Part shown: positions 47,901-59,900 of the stretch, piece by piece
Layout: each line of letters opens with the position of its first letter
How positions within the stretch are numbered: the stretch's first letter is position 1
Source of the DNA: Usnea hakonensis
Taxonomy: Eukaryota > Ascomycota > Lecanoromycetes > Lecanorales > Parmeliaceae
Reading direction: 5' to 3'
Length of the DNA: 64,000 bases
Assembly: GCA_013423325.1 (NCBI GenBank)
Contig: BLJB01000013.1
Coordinates: 62,001 to 126,000, forward strand
The notes under the pieces: generated by a model
Told to the model about the DNA's origin: nothing
The model's database searches: none
The model's input: only the letters and a program-made list of their open reading frames with translations
Position numbers and translations under genes: made by a program

Positions 47901-48483
47901 TCCCTTGAACCTATACATCCTGCAAATTGCTAGCATACAATGTAAGCCTGCGAAGACGGAATTTGCATCGTTGGTGTTCAGTAGTTGTATCGTTATGTCT
48001 AGGAAGTTGGGCCACTTGGCAGGGAAGTCATAAGAGAGTATCTTTTGTAGGATTGGTATAAGTTGCATCCGGACTTGGGGTGATGAAGAGGCTAGTATGG
48101 GTAGAAGACGGCTCCGCAGGTCAAGCTTCTCATCTTCTGGTATTTGCTTGTGTATTACGGGATCTTCACTCGGTTGCCATGCTCTGGTGACTCGGTTTTT
48201 GAGGTATACAACAGCTGCTATGAATTAGCGGTGTCAGGTCAACGGCAGCGAAAATTCGTACTGGAAAGGCGTATGCTGTTGTCCTGCTCCGCCTGCAGTA
48301 TGTTGAGAAGGGCGTTTGTAAAGCCAGCTTGTTCTTCTGCCTTCAAGTGCGTACGTTAGTACATTTAGTGAGCAAGAGCGTCAGGGAGCTTACATATCTC
48401 AAGTCTAGTTCAGCTTGACGTCTTGCGTCTGCATTTGGGTCAACTGTCGACTGTATGCGGTTCCGGAGAAGAGTGACATCCAT
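44973..48483 (-). CDS. NMD5: Importin-7/8-type karyopherin beta (NMD5/SXM1-like)
   Basis: Seven exons (48483-48394, 48340-48262, 48217-47754, 47700-47516, 47454-45587, 45534-45359, 45311-44973) give 1066 residues, near the yeast Nmd5 length. The start has the importin-beta N-terminal repeat (QAELDLRYAEEQAGF) and YLKNRVTRAW. The middle carries highly conserved blocks, for example FDSDPPEYLHRKLNFYEEV and KQTFSILNFVNGVVNKYE. The C-terminal part has the acidic run typical of importin-7/8 (exon 6, more than ten Asp) and EPYGLFKGTLFSM. These receptors carry ribosomal proteins, histones or transcription factors into the nucleus; the cargo here is unknown. Two acceptors are NAG-NAG tandems (48215-48219, 45309-45313). 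Confidence 0.92.
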
Positions 48484-48959
48484 CTTGCCTTATACCTGGC
48501 GCGGAAATGCGCCCACTACAAATGCAACAGAAGTAAAGGAGAGGGCGTCTGGACGGTAGGCGTGAATTGAAAAGTGATCTAGTCCACTCACGGTGCGCGA
48601 GATTAGGATAGTCAAGCATTAAAATAGCAAATTCAGGCCGACCTGTCCAAACAAGTCGAAAGCTGGGTGAACTGGAGGGATAACGTGGGCTCGTGTTGCG
48701 TGGGTTAAAGAAATGTTGTTGTGCAGGAACGAGGTGCAAGCGTAGTAATAAAAGTAGCAGGGTAGTGGCCGCCAAGATTTCGAAAATGTCCAAGGGAAGC
48801 TACAAGACCTACCGTCCTCTTATTGAGCTACTGTTTTTTCACAACGACTAGCTACATACCTTCATGTCCGTTTGATTATTTACGCATATAAATCACTCAG
48901 CTGTTCGAGATGTTGATGGTCTATAGAAGACAGCAGAGAAGTGAATATTGTTATTGTTA
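48484..48959. other. Gap between karyopherin start and SKI2 stop
   Basis: About 475 bp holding the karyopherin gene's promoter and the SKI2 3' end; no further feature seen. Confidence 0.4.
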
Positions 48960-51900
48960 TTACATATAGAGCGAGGCGACCGCTGTGATGTCGCGTTTGA
49001 TCAACTCTTGCGCCCTTTGCATCTTGATAAAGAGCTCAGGATCTCCGATGATTCTTGCTGCATTCTTTACCTCCCTACATGTCTCGTCCAACCTAGTAAT
49101 CACGCGAACAATTGTGCCCTCCAGCACATCGGTGAGGTCGGTGATCCGGTTGAATGACATTCCCCTGGCCCACTCATACACGACCTCCGCCAGACCAAAT
49201 CGAGGTCGGCTCACAAAATCATTTGAGTCATCACATGAGAGGATGACTTGGTACAGCGTCTGGAAAGTGTTTACTTTCTCGGATATCGCAACGATCGTCT
49301 CCTTACATCTTTGCAGATGGGGAGTCAAGGTAGGCTCGGTCTCGGTGTTTTCCTGAAAGACAAAAGCTGATAGGAGAGCCACAATCTCTTCCGGCTCGAA
49401 ATCTGCGAATACGTTCTCAAGTATGAGCTCAGTTAAGACAAGCTCGTCAGCGGAATGTATCTAGACATACTTCGTCAACAACGGCCAAGAAAGGGCATCA
49501 CAAAGTCCGCTTACTTCACAGGCTACCTTGCCTTTAAGTTCAACCCTTGAGTGTTGGTCAATGAATCTCAGATCTTTCAAGACAGATATTCGCTGTTCAT
49601 AGTCTGGTAGGAGCTGTAAGTTCTGGTCTGACATAAGTTGCCTCAACTGAGAAATGTTTTCTTTGATCAGCCACTCGTCATGACGCAAGGAGAACTGTTA
49701 GAATTCAGCAAAGTAAACGGCAATCCTGGTATTTCAGCGCCTTACGTGCTTGACAAAATTAGGGCAAGCGAGCGCACGAGCCTGCTGCGCTTTGGCGGCT
49801 TCTCGCTTGCGATGTTCCATTATCACTCGTGTCTGGAGCTCCTTCACCCGACTCCAGTCCAATTCATCCCAATTTGGCTGGTTCCATGGTGGACATATCT
49901 TAGTCAGTTCCCCTGCAATGAGTTTTGCGACTACTTCTTCACCGCTTCTTAGTAGACTGTCGGTCTCAATCTACGAATTGGTTAACAAAAGCTTAATTGA
50001 CTCAGGAATACCAGATAGGTCCTCTAACCTGCACAACTGTTTTAGTCAAACAGTCAATGTCGCTGATATGGACCTTGAGAAATTTAAGCTCCATCTCTGC
50101 GACCTCTGTGGGAAGTGCTGCGAACAAGTGGCGGAAATCTGGAAGATAGGGTAACAGATCGGTCAGATGATGATTTGGGTTTTTCGCTCCAAGAGAGAGG
50201 AGCTCGATGGCCGGGGCAGGACCCTTAGTCACACCTTCACGTAGAAGAATTCCTGCTGTACGTATACCGTCCTGTGCATATATTAGCTTCACCGGCTTCA
50301 CTTTGTGATGTGGCAGTCTTTCTACCTTTCGGAATACTGCCAAGCGCTTGGCACAGAACATTCGCCTGCCAAGTGGAGATGCTACGAGTGCAAGATATAA
50401 ATCTGCACTGGCGGACTGGAACCCCATGGCCGCGGCATGGCATTCGTCAAGATCGATATCACAAAACTTGCATGGTTCACGTTTGATCTTGGCCAAATCT
50501 GACTCGGAGAGCTTGACCTGCTTTTCTTGCTCAGGGAGCAGCGCTTGGGTTGCATTTTCACTGAAACTTCGTTTTATCATCTCCTCGATTTTTAGAGCCT
50601 CTACTCTGAGTAGATTGAGTATCATATTGTAAGTAAGACGAAATTGAGATCGTAATTTCGTTGGATCACCCAGGATCATCTGCTTCAGTGTAGCAGCTGG
50701 TGGTGCCTCGTCAGCGTTAGAGTTGACGATGATTACACTGCCGACTGGGTCAATTCCGCGCCGACCAGCTCTACCTGCCATTTGGGTGTATTCGCCAGGT
50801 AGAAGATCTCTAAACGCTCGACCATCGTGTTTGCGGAATCCTGAAAACGCAACTGTGCGTGTTGGTAGGTTGAGGCCCATCGCAAAAGTTTCCGTCGCGA
50901 ATAAAACCTTCACAAGTGTTTTTGCGAAAAGAATTTCAACTACTTCTTTGACAATCGGGAGAAGACCACCATGATGTACAGCGATTCCCCGACCCAGTAA
51001 TTCCCGCAGTCGTCTTATTTGAGGTAGTATACGATCCTCTAGCTTGAGCCGAGCGATCGATCGCTCCATGATCATATGTATCGCACTCTTCTCAGATGCA
51101 TTACAAAAGTCTAGGTTAGACAGAGCATCGGCATTCTGCTCACATCTTTTCTTCGAGAATACAAAAACGCAGGCGGGAAGAAGATCATGCTTCTTTAGAT
51201 GTTGGACAAGATGGACCCAGACATTCCTGTCTTGTGCGGCACTTGTTCGACCTCCGCCCCGTCCCGTTCGAGCAATATTGCCCGAGCCTCGTGCAGTCTG
51301 ACTTCTTCCCATTTGCTGTGTCCATCCAGGTGTAGGCCCGCCACGCTGAGCCCGGCCACGGCCTCCTCTAGCGATAGAGGCACCCCGCCGATTTGCTGAT
51401 CCATTATTTTCGACCACTGATTGACCCTTGTCCCTACCTGACATTGCTGTGTTAGCCTCCTTCCAGCCTTTGTCCAAAAACTTCTTGTCCGCATCGACAA
51501 TTTTATGCATGGCTTTTTCAGCCCACAGATAGTGCTCCAGCGGTACTGGTCTTTTGGGAGTAGAGATGACATAGATATTCTTTTTCTTTGATCTTCCCAC
51601 CCAAGAAGCAAACTCATAGGTGTTCGGGACGGTCGCCGAGAGTAGGATAAGAGTTACATGCTCCGGTAGCATTATTATTACTTCCTCCCAAACGACGCCA
51701 CGCTCCAAGTCGTTCACATAATGTACCTCATCGAAAATCACAAACTCAACATCTCGGAGAAGGTCTGCTCCGCGATAGAGCATGCTCCTCAAGATCTCGG
51801 TTGTCATGATGAGGCAGCTAGCGTCTGCGTTGATCTGGACATCGCCGGTCAAAATGCCAACGTCATGGAACTGAAGCCTGAAATCTCGGAATTTCTGATT

Positions 51901-53088
51901 GCTCAAAGCTTTGATGGGAGACGTGTAGATAGCTTTAGTCATGTGTCTGGCTGCCAGCGCTATTGCATACTCGGCAACGACGGTCTTCCCAGCCGAGGTA
52001 TGAGCCGCCACAAAGACCGAATCGCCATTTTCGAGATGATAGACGGCTTCTTTTTGGAAAGTATCAAGCTCGAATGGCCAAGTCCTAGCCATGTTGGGCA
52101 CAAGTTCGTGGAAATTGGTAATTTCTCTTTTAACATCAACCATATGAGCCCATTGCCTGCCGCCTTTCCTACTCGTCGATGCTGCTAGTGTACCATGAGG
52201 CTCAAGGGCTGGAAACTCTACGGGCAGCAGGGAATCAATGTCTTCCTCATCGCCTTCGTTCAGGTCATTGTCCCTGAGCTTCTCCTGTTCTAACGCAACA
52301 ACATTCGAGGCGGGTTCCTCCTTATTATCAGAGGTTTCTGGGTCCTCAGGTTCTGCTCCTAGAGTATCCTCAACTTGCTTCGCAGTATCTTCATCAATTC
52401 TTCTGTTTTTCTTCGCAAAGTCAAGTCCTCTTTTAAAGCCCGGGGGTATTTCGAGCAGACCACTATGCAAGCTAAAGCTGATCACACTATCCAGTCCAGT
52501 CCTTTTGTTGCCTTTGGGTTGCAGCTCCTTTGGGAGCGCTTGGTCTTCAAGCGCAGCGACGGCCGTGACGCCATCAAGCCCACCTGGCGCAAATGGAAAG
52601 AATCCAGCAGCTCCACGAACAAAGTCGGCACGATTGGCTGGTTTCCGCAGAAATGAGGTCGAGTTCTTCGCGGTGGCGCTGTTTGCAGGTACGGTAACCT
52701 CTTTGTAGCCAGTGACTTTGCCTTCCAACCCTTCTCTAGTGAAGCGAATGATAGTCCTCGTCTGTGTAGGTGCGAGTTCGTATAGACCAGTGTAGTCTGT
52801 GGGAACATCCCATCGTCCATAGATTTTGTCAGTAGATCCTCATGCCTCATGTTCCCTTGCATGGACGACATACTGTTGTATTTTATCAAGCCATTTCGCG
52901 TCAAAAGAGGTCTGCGGTGTGAGGAAGTCCTTTTCCAGCTCCTTCTTCCGAAAGTGAGTATCTCTCGTGAGTCGTTTCCTTGGCCTCCATTGGATTGGTG
53001 TATTATCGATGCATTCACCTTGGTCAAGTTGATGCTCATTGACGTCTATGCGCAGTCTTTCGACCGCATGCAAGAGATCTGAGGTCAT
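48960..53088 (-). CDS. SKI2: SKI2 DEVH-box RNA helicase of the Ski complex
   Basis: Five exons (53088-52874, 52816-50029, 49970-49746, 49694-49515, 49460-48960) give 1302 residues. The helicase motifs are AAHTSAGKTVVAEYA, TSPIKALSNQKF, FDEVHYVND, LLSATVPN, FATETFAMGLN and QMAGRAGRRG. An Arg/Gly-rich insert precedes the second RecA domain. The C-terminus (SRPRFGLAEVVYEWARG, ITRLDETCREVKNA, ending AASLYM) is the DSHCT domain. Ski2 feeds mRNA to the cytoplasmic exosome and restrains RNA viruses in yeast. The first intron has a perfect GTATGT donor (52873) and CTACTGAC branch, but the frame-correct end (52817) reads GG, not AG. The third exon's boundary at 50028 (GTTAGA donor) is also weak; an alternative is GTATTC near 50012. 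Confidence 0.92.
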
Positions 53089-53376
53089 AGAGAGATCTAC
53101 TGTACCTTTATTACCGGACCTTATATTGTTGGCACAGACAAGGCGTTCAAAAGCCTATTTTATGGAATCACATGGACTGAACGAGCCTCTAAAGGTAATA
53201 TCTAGGACATATACCCTTTTGATGCTTGTGTGGCGAAGAAGGCACCTACACTCAAAGTGCACTGCCAAAGTGACAAGACTTTGCTAACGATTCCACGCGA
53301 TGTTCGTGCATCTTCACTAAGTGATTGCTACACTATGTCTACTTTGGGTCTGGCGCATTTGACGTATTCAGTCGCA

Positions 53377-54286
53377 TCACCATATGTCATTCAGAGCTAA
53401 CAGTGCATCCTGATCATCCTCCTCACCCTCTTCAATGATCTCCTCCCTTGTCTGGCAATCGGCTTTCTGCTTTGAAATGGGAGAAACCCTCGTCGAGTCT
53501 TCTATGAATAGATTCTCTGTGTTGTCAATGGATTTCCCATTGTCTCGAGCAGATTTTGGTGTGGCTACGTAGAGATGCTCGTCACCTTCTACATCAGCGA
53601 CAGACCTCCGTGGCGACTCCTCCATCTTGATCGGCGAGAAACCGTTCACAGCCTTCGACCTTGTTCGTTCGCCCACTGGGTTTTCTGCACTTTCCTCTAA
53701 GCTATCGAAAGTCTTCAGAGGCTTCCTTTCATTGATCCATTCCCGCCTCATTGTCTGCATTCGCTTTGTGTGCCCAAGCTTTTCAATGATGGCAAGTCCG
53801 TCTGCGAATTTCGCTCTTGGATATAGATCATCAAGCCACAATTGATACAAATCCAACAATCGAGCTATATCGTAGTACTGCAGATGGTAGGAGGTCAGTC
53901 ATTGCCATTTAAACCCTTACGGAGGTTATACTTCGTATCCTTTTCCCTTGAACCTCAATCGCTCTTTTGCAATTCTCTGCAGTCTCGGAATGCCAGCAGG
54001 TGACAGGATTCTATATTCCATTAAGCAATCAGTCCATCATTGCCGGGTTGGGCGCGTACCTATTCTCGTCCAATTTCGGTATTGGAGCTCGTTTTTTGGT
54101 CATCTTGATCTCTTCGTCGATGCCCAAACCCGCGCCATCCTCCTTACTTTTCGCCCTTACGGCAGGCACATCCATATTCGTGTCAACATCGCGAAATGCA
54201 TCATCAACGTCGTAGTCGAATAAGCTGTCATCTAAATCGTCGATGAGAGGAACGTTTGGTGCACCTAATTTGGTAGCTGCCATCAT
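53377..54286 (-). CDS. CSM3: Replication fork protection protein CSM3/Swi3 (TIPIN homologue)
   Basis: Three exons (54286-54060, 54010-53932, 53877-53377) give 268 residues. The conserved Swi3/Tipin core is built across the introns: PIPKLDENRILSPAGIPRL, then KERLRFKGKGYEYYDIARLL, then DLYQLWLDDLYPRAKFADGL and IIEKLGHTKRMQTMRREW. The N-terminus is acidic and the C-terminal 110 residues are disordered and acidic (EEGEEDDQD near the end). Csm3 pairs with Tof1 (Timeless), travels with the replisome, and supports checkpoint signalling to the Mec1/ATR pathway. The first in-frame ATG pair (54286, 54283) was used; upstream codons are GTG. It is divergent from the complex I subunit gene, 339 bp away. 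Confidence 0.9.
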
Positions 54287-54625
54287 ACAATTCACAATGG
54301 CCTGTGTTTAAGTTTTGATATCTGCTCTAGGATGGGGAATTGGGGTTTCTTCTGGGTGTGCAGGTCTGTAAAGAGGTAAATAAATTATTGAGGTGAAGTT
54401 GATGCTACCGAGGGTACGCGACAACGCGATAAGGGGGCAAGGGGGCAAGCTATAGCGCTGCTATAGCGGATATAAATACCGAGGTACCTTACTGTCCCGG
54501 TGTCGATGTGTCGAATGTAGGGCTAGGGCTTCCAATAATTGATAATTAGAAGGCAGGCGAAATTACTGGACTGTAACTTCAATACGGATCACGGTAATCG
54601 GTCTCTTTGATTGAGCGTCCCGAAC
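54287..54625. promoter_or_regulatory. Shared upstream region of CSM3 and the complex I subunit gene
   Basis: 339 bp between divergent start codons. It includes a GGTACCTTAC unit near 54483 and an A/T-rich TAATTGATAATTAG block near 54535-54550. No TATA box close to either start. Confidence 0.35.
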
Positions 54626-55424
54626 ATGACGGATATACAGCAGCGGCCATACGTGCCAGCGAAGCAATTGAAGACTCAGTATCCTGTCAGTGGCCTATAA
54701 TGGAATTTCAGGCAATCAGCTAATAGGCTCCTAAAGCTCATAGACAGTGATCCGTACGTTATACGTACTTTGGGTTGCTAGTGCCTCATTGACCTAACAA
54801 CTCTCCAGCCATTTCAAGCGAGTTGTGAAATATGCGCGGCCGGAAGACTATGCGAAAGGAGGTGCTTTCGCTGCCTTTGGTCCTGCCCTAATGTTGCTCT
54901 GGGAGAGGATATCTCCATCACATGTTGCTAAGGGGGGCTTTGCATCTGTCATGCGACTCTCCTGCACTATTGGGGCGGGTGCTGGATTTCTCTACCTCTA
55001 CGAAAGCTCAATCTGTACAATTACTTCGACCTCTTATTGCTCAAGTTCTAATTAACGCCTGGGCAGTGCGATTCTACGGGATTGAAGAGAATAAAAGAGA
55101 GGTGGAGATGGATATGCGGGAAATGGTTGACAAAATCAAAAGAAACGAGCCATTGTATGGACGTTCGAGTCTCACCCCATATATGCAAGGTGTGGCCGCA
55201 CGTAATTCGCGATACACTGGCATCTGGCTTCATGTCATCCCATGGTTCAATTTTGTAAACCATGATCAGGTATTGCTCACTGTTTACGTTTTGGACGAGT
55301 TCATTTCGCTGATGCTCTGTAGCACGGCGTCGATACGGCTAAATACTACAGGCAGGCAGAAAGAGAGCTTGCTGCGGAGCAAGCCAGCAGCCAAAAAGAC
55401 GTAACTGCGGATCAAGCGCAGTAA
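54626..55424 (+). CDS. NADH:ubiquinone oxidoreductase accessory subunit, 20.9 kDa type
   Basis: Five exons (54626-54685, 54737-54753, 54809-55014, 55067-55269, 55323-55424) give 195 residues. The second exon is only 17 nt and encodes LIDSDP with the next exon (DSDPHFKRVVKYARPEDY). The protein then has two short hydrophobic stretches (AAFGPALMLLWERI, IGAGAGFLYLYES), followed by RFYGIEENKREVEMDMREMV, SSLTPYMQGVAARNSRY and FVNHDQHGVDTAKYYRQAER. This matches the Neurospora 20.9 kDa complex I accessory subunit, a fungal-specific inner-membrane component. Its presence means the organism has a proton-pumping complex I. The first intron has an AAG acceptor. Confidence 0.87.
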
Positions 55425-55623
55425 GGCATTTCAGGGCAACTGCAAATTTACGGCTGTGCTGCATGTTTGTTCAGTTCTGGTCATCACGATCATGGGTTGG
55501 CTGTTTCTAGGTATAAAAATCACTGAACGAATCATCCACTGCTCCATTCATGCCTTTTCGGATCTGACTTTCTACTAAATTGTATCAGACGCCGAGAGAT
55601 TACTGGATCTTTCCTCGGCGCTC

Positions 55624-56417
55624 CTAAGAAAGCGGTAGAATCTCACTCTTGAGTTGTCGATCTTTCTTTTGCTTTGGTTCCGGTGCTAAATAAATAGGTC
55701 AGTAAATCATTTTTACTTTGTGAGAACAAAGGCCATACCCTTGCCATTCTCCTGTACGTAGAACCGCCGCAGTAATATGATTGCCTGATCACGAAACAAG
55801 CCACCATAAGCAGGCAAGGGCTCATCCACGCTGGGGCTGTCAAGACTTTATCAGCTATACGTACCGCTCGAAGAGATCGTGCGCCTACTCAGAGTGGATT
55901 GAGAGGACTCCACCGGTACCGCCAAAACGATCATTGGAGCATCCATAATACACGGCTTTAATGTGAAGCTGGCGGAGCGCTGAAGCACACATAATGCATG
56001 GTTCGACAGTGACATACAGACTTGTCTCACGAAGTACCGAGGCTGGGTGATCCTTGAGTATGCTGTTGATGGCTAGAAATTCAGCGTGTCGGGTGCCCTT
56101 CACTGCATATCAGGATAGCAGATCCTTCCAATGCAACACGAACTGCTGCTGATCGTACATACATTCAAAGAGCGATTGGTGTCATTCATCCCCCGGCCGA
56201 TAATCTGACCTCCATGTACAAAAACACATCCAACAGGCACTTCGTCGGAAGCAAGAGCTTGCTCTGCCTGAGTCGTTCAGTCCGGTATCTTCAGACGTTG
56301 TACATTATCGACCTGTTATACCATATCGAGGGCAGCTCGCATGAATTCTAGATGCTTTTGGTCACGCATGTATTCATCCTCTCCTTGCGATTCGACGTGA
56401 ACGTTGTTCAGTCCCAT
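55624..56417 (-). CDS. TAD2: tRNA-specific adenosine-34 deaminase catalytic subunit TAD2
   Basis: Five exons (56417-56322, 56267-56163, 56097-55889, 55836-55739, 55685-55624) give 189 residues. The deaminase zinc site is visible: HAE in GTRHAEFLAI (His ligand and catalytic Glu) and PCIMC in VTVEPCIMCASALRQL (two Cys ligands). EVPVGCVFV and GRGMNDTNRSLN precede it, and FGGTGGVLSIH and RDQAIILLRRFYVQEN follow, all as in Tad2/ADAT2. With Tad3 it converts A34 to inosine at the wobble base of several tRNAs. Only the splice pattern joins these pieces; the acceptor at 56098 is AAG. It is convergent with the complex I gene (199-bp gap) and divergent from UVSB. Confidence 0.92.
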
Positions 56418-56923
56418 GAATGATCAATTGCCTCTTGAACTTTTCTTTCGCGCGTACTCTAGTCGTAGGGCTGAGGACTCAATGATATAAGACTTGTAAG
56501 AGATTCGAATAAAATCAGTGCAATTCAAGGAAATGATATTAAAGACGGTAACTCGTATTCAATAAGATTTGAGAATGTTTAAAGTAGATGGTATCAAGTT
56601 TTAAAAGTGATAATTAAAAAAACTATCATACAGCCCCTGCTCAAATTTACTAGACTCACATGTATTGAATTAGGTATGAGTATTTTACTTACCCTATTAC
56701 ATGTATAATAACAAGACTCCACGCTCCAATTTTACTTGCTAGAAACGCTACTGTACGATTGATCTCATGAATATCGGGGACTGCATATCCGGACGAATAC
56801 GAACTTCTTCCCTGTCTCAGTCTCATTCAATAATGCGCCCAGCGATGGAGACGCGTCATTTTGCTCCATAGACACGAACGAGAGAGAAGTAGACCTGTGA
56901 GTAAGGGGCGACCTTATGCCGAT
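56418..56923. promoter_or_regulatory. Shared upstream region of TAD2 and UVSB, with a possible upstream ORF
   Basis: 506 bp, markedly A/T-rich at 56500-56760. If the UVSB leader includes it, a 12-codon upstream open frame lies at 56833-56871 (ATGCGC to TAG) ahead of the UVSB ATG. Confidence 0.4.
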
Positions 56924-59900
56924 ATGGCTCGAGGTGTGGGAAGAAGCGAGTCAGGACGTCCCGTGCTTAATGAGCTTTCTCAGAATGCAGAGCCACCACA
57001 GTCCACTCTTGCAGCACAGCTAGTCAATCATCTCACAGATGGAAAGAAGCATCCCAGAACTCAAGATGATGAGACCTTTCGTCAGCTACTTCGGGAAATC
57101 CTCGCTACCGAGAGTGGACAGATTGTTCGCACAGAACCACTCCTAACGGATAGCGGTGTGGACTATAAGCTAATCTACGTGATTGTCAAAGCTGGCTTGG
57201 AAAACCTAAAATGGGATTATAGACAGGCTACTGACAGTTTGACCGCCATAGACTACACGATAAAGAGGAATCCCGAAGTTTTGTTTGTTGCTCCCCAATT
57301 CCAGGGACCAGACCCACAGCCTGTTGGGCCCTTGTATCTCTGGCTTGTGCCAAAACTCCTGGCTTTGACCGAATTCCTACAGATTAACGAGATTATAGCT
57401 GGGGTTCTCCGTGTCTTTACGACATTATTTGTCTTTGAGAGAAAGACGCATGTTCGAAGAGTGAACTTGCGTCCAGTCCTGAAATATGTGAAAGAATGCA
57501 TTAATGGTTAGCATGTGTCTCCTCCCCTACACCTGCATCGGTAGCTCATATAGCATGACGAAGATCTCTTATCCCATCTCGGAGCAGAGACTTCTGATCT
57601 GGCTGGAAAACCCAATATGCCACCTTATCATGTGCCTTCTGGGGCGACCATCTCAGGATTTTGCCCGCTCGATGTGCCGCAAAATGAGTTGCAGGAGGCT
57701 GTTCAGGTCTCCTTCAAACACAAAGGACAGGTAGTCGGTACGACAATGTGCCTTCTTTCTCTTTTCAACTCCCCAGGCAGGCCAGAGGTTATGTCGAACA
57801 TTAGCTCTTTGACTTCCGACGACACCTGGATCTTCAATACTTTGACTCTTTCTTGGGAGGCAGTAGCTCCTAAAAGCACCCAGCTAGACTGGGCTGACAG
57901 TGCCTTGGCGAGTACAATATCCCTTCTAGATCATGTTCGCGTATTTTATACCCGTACTCGTACCTTAGGCTTGAATACTCGCTCAGCAGTCGTGAATAGG
58001 ATGTCAATACTGTACTTGCAGATCGCTACAAGGCTTCTTGTCATGGAACCAGTGCCCATGCCGTCTTCCATTGAAACAAGACTTTGTCTCATGCTGTTCG
58101 ATCTGGCTCTCACTGATCCCAAGTCGGGGCGTAGGCTTGAAAGCTTTGCAGAGAACATTATATTGAATGTAATCGAGATTAAACAGAATCACAAGCGTTT
58201 CGACGCTTTGGGTCAAGATCTCCAAGTAGGCGCAAGTAGACGCTATTTCCGACAGCTACTGACTCACAAACCACACAGAATACCATGTCCCTGATCCTCT
58301 CGCTTCATGAGCAAGATCCACAACAAAAGTTGTGCTTGCTGCCTCCAAATCAAGTGCCAATCTTTCAAGATCCGGAAATACATCGAATCAGCCGAAGCTA
58401 CTTCTGCGTTTCTAAACGCGACACGGACGATTGTGACGTCGAAAGACCATCAAAGAGAGCACGCCTGGATAATGCCAAAAGGGGTCGAACCATGATTGAC
58501 ATGCGATCAGTAATCGTGAGCAAAATCTACAGCTTGTTGGGTCTTCAATTTGACACCACACTTGCTGGGCTTAGCCAAAACGTACTGTAGGTGAACATCA
58601 CAGCTATCCCCTTGTGCGGGTATTGACATATAACAGCGACTGTTTTCCAAGGCTCGCTGAGGAAGATCAGTGCTCCTTATATAGTGCTATTGGACAAGTA
58701 GCCTGTGCAAGCGCCCATGCTTTATCGGAGAACTCAACTGGCGAACTTGGAGGACGAGAATATAACACGTGCTCTATTTGTGACACAGACGTGAGGAACA
58801 ACACTGTATCAGCACTGTGGGAAGGTCCCGGATCAGAGGAAGCGTTTTCCTCTATAGTTAACCTGATCCAATTGCCCAAACCCCCAAAATTTCGAAGACC
58901 TCGTGTCGCCGCTATGCTGGCTTTGAAACGTTTGCTATCTCATATCGTAAAGGGAGAGCATTTGGATCTAACAGCATCTGCGTTCGGCCAATGGTTTTTA
59001 CAAGCCTTGAACAGCTCTTTACGGGAATTGCGCATTGCCGCTGGGTCAGTCGTACAGAGATGCTTGGGGCAAGCTTATACTGACCAGTGATAGACGGACA
59101 CTGCCAGTCTTCATGCAGAGCGCTCTCAGCCCTTCGATCGTGCTAAAAAACCAGCGCGTTGTCCTGGATTTCTTGCGTACTCTGTCAGACCAAAACGACC
59201 TCGCACTGCAAGAAACGTGCATACTCGCCTGGGGTCAAATTGCTCGGTATGTTCGCACGCCGAGCAATTGCTTCATAGTTCTAATATCTAAGCAGGATTT
59301 CGAACGGTGACGAAATGAATCTTGTTCTATTGAAACTTGTGCAGTATTTGGGCCATACGAATGCATTAATATCTGCACTTGCGTATGATGAGGTGAGTCT
59401 TGCTCTGCGTATCCAACTCGCATAATGCTGATGGTGCAAAGATCCAAAAGATCTCTAATCATTCGCATTTTTCAGCCATAAAGCTATTCGCTCCGTATTG
59501 GCGTACCATTGCCGTCACAATCGTACAAGACATACACCGCCGCCCCCAGGTTGCACAGCAGATCTCAGACTTGTTGGCGATGAGCGTTTCTGATTTTCTC
59601 TCCATGACTCAAGTACACACAGTCCCATTTTTGGTCTTGACAAAGAAGCAGGATGTTCTGCAACGAATTGCCAACGCTTGCGGACAGTCGATTATGGTAC
59701 TCTGCAGGGAACACAACAACCTGGCTGCGATCCTTTCTTGTGTACTACTTCGGACTTCTAAAGATGCAGAAAGCTTGGTCATGGCCTTACTCAATGCTGT
59801 TTCACCAGAGTTCGGCAATGTGGATTTTGCCGAATTGCTCAAATCGGAACCACAATCAACGGCATCTGAATTGTTGAGGGCTGCAGGTGAAGACGATGAG

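Noticed and set aside
50002..50028. SKI2 exon continuing as VRGPIWYS to a stop
   Set aside because: A stop would remove the whole conserved C-terminal domain, which follows in frame after splicing to 49970.
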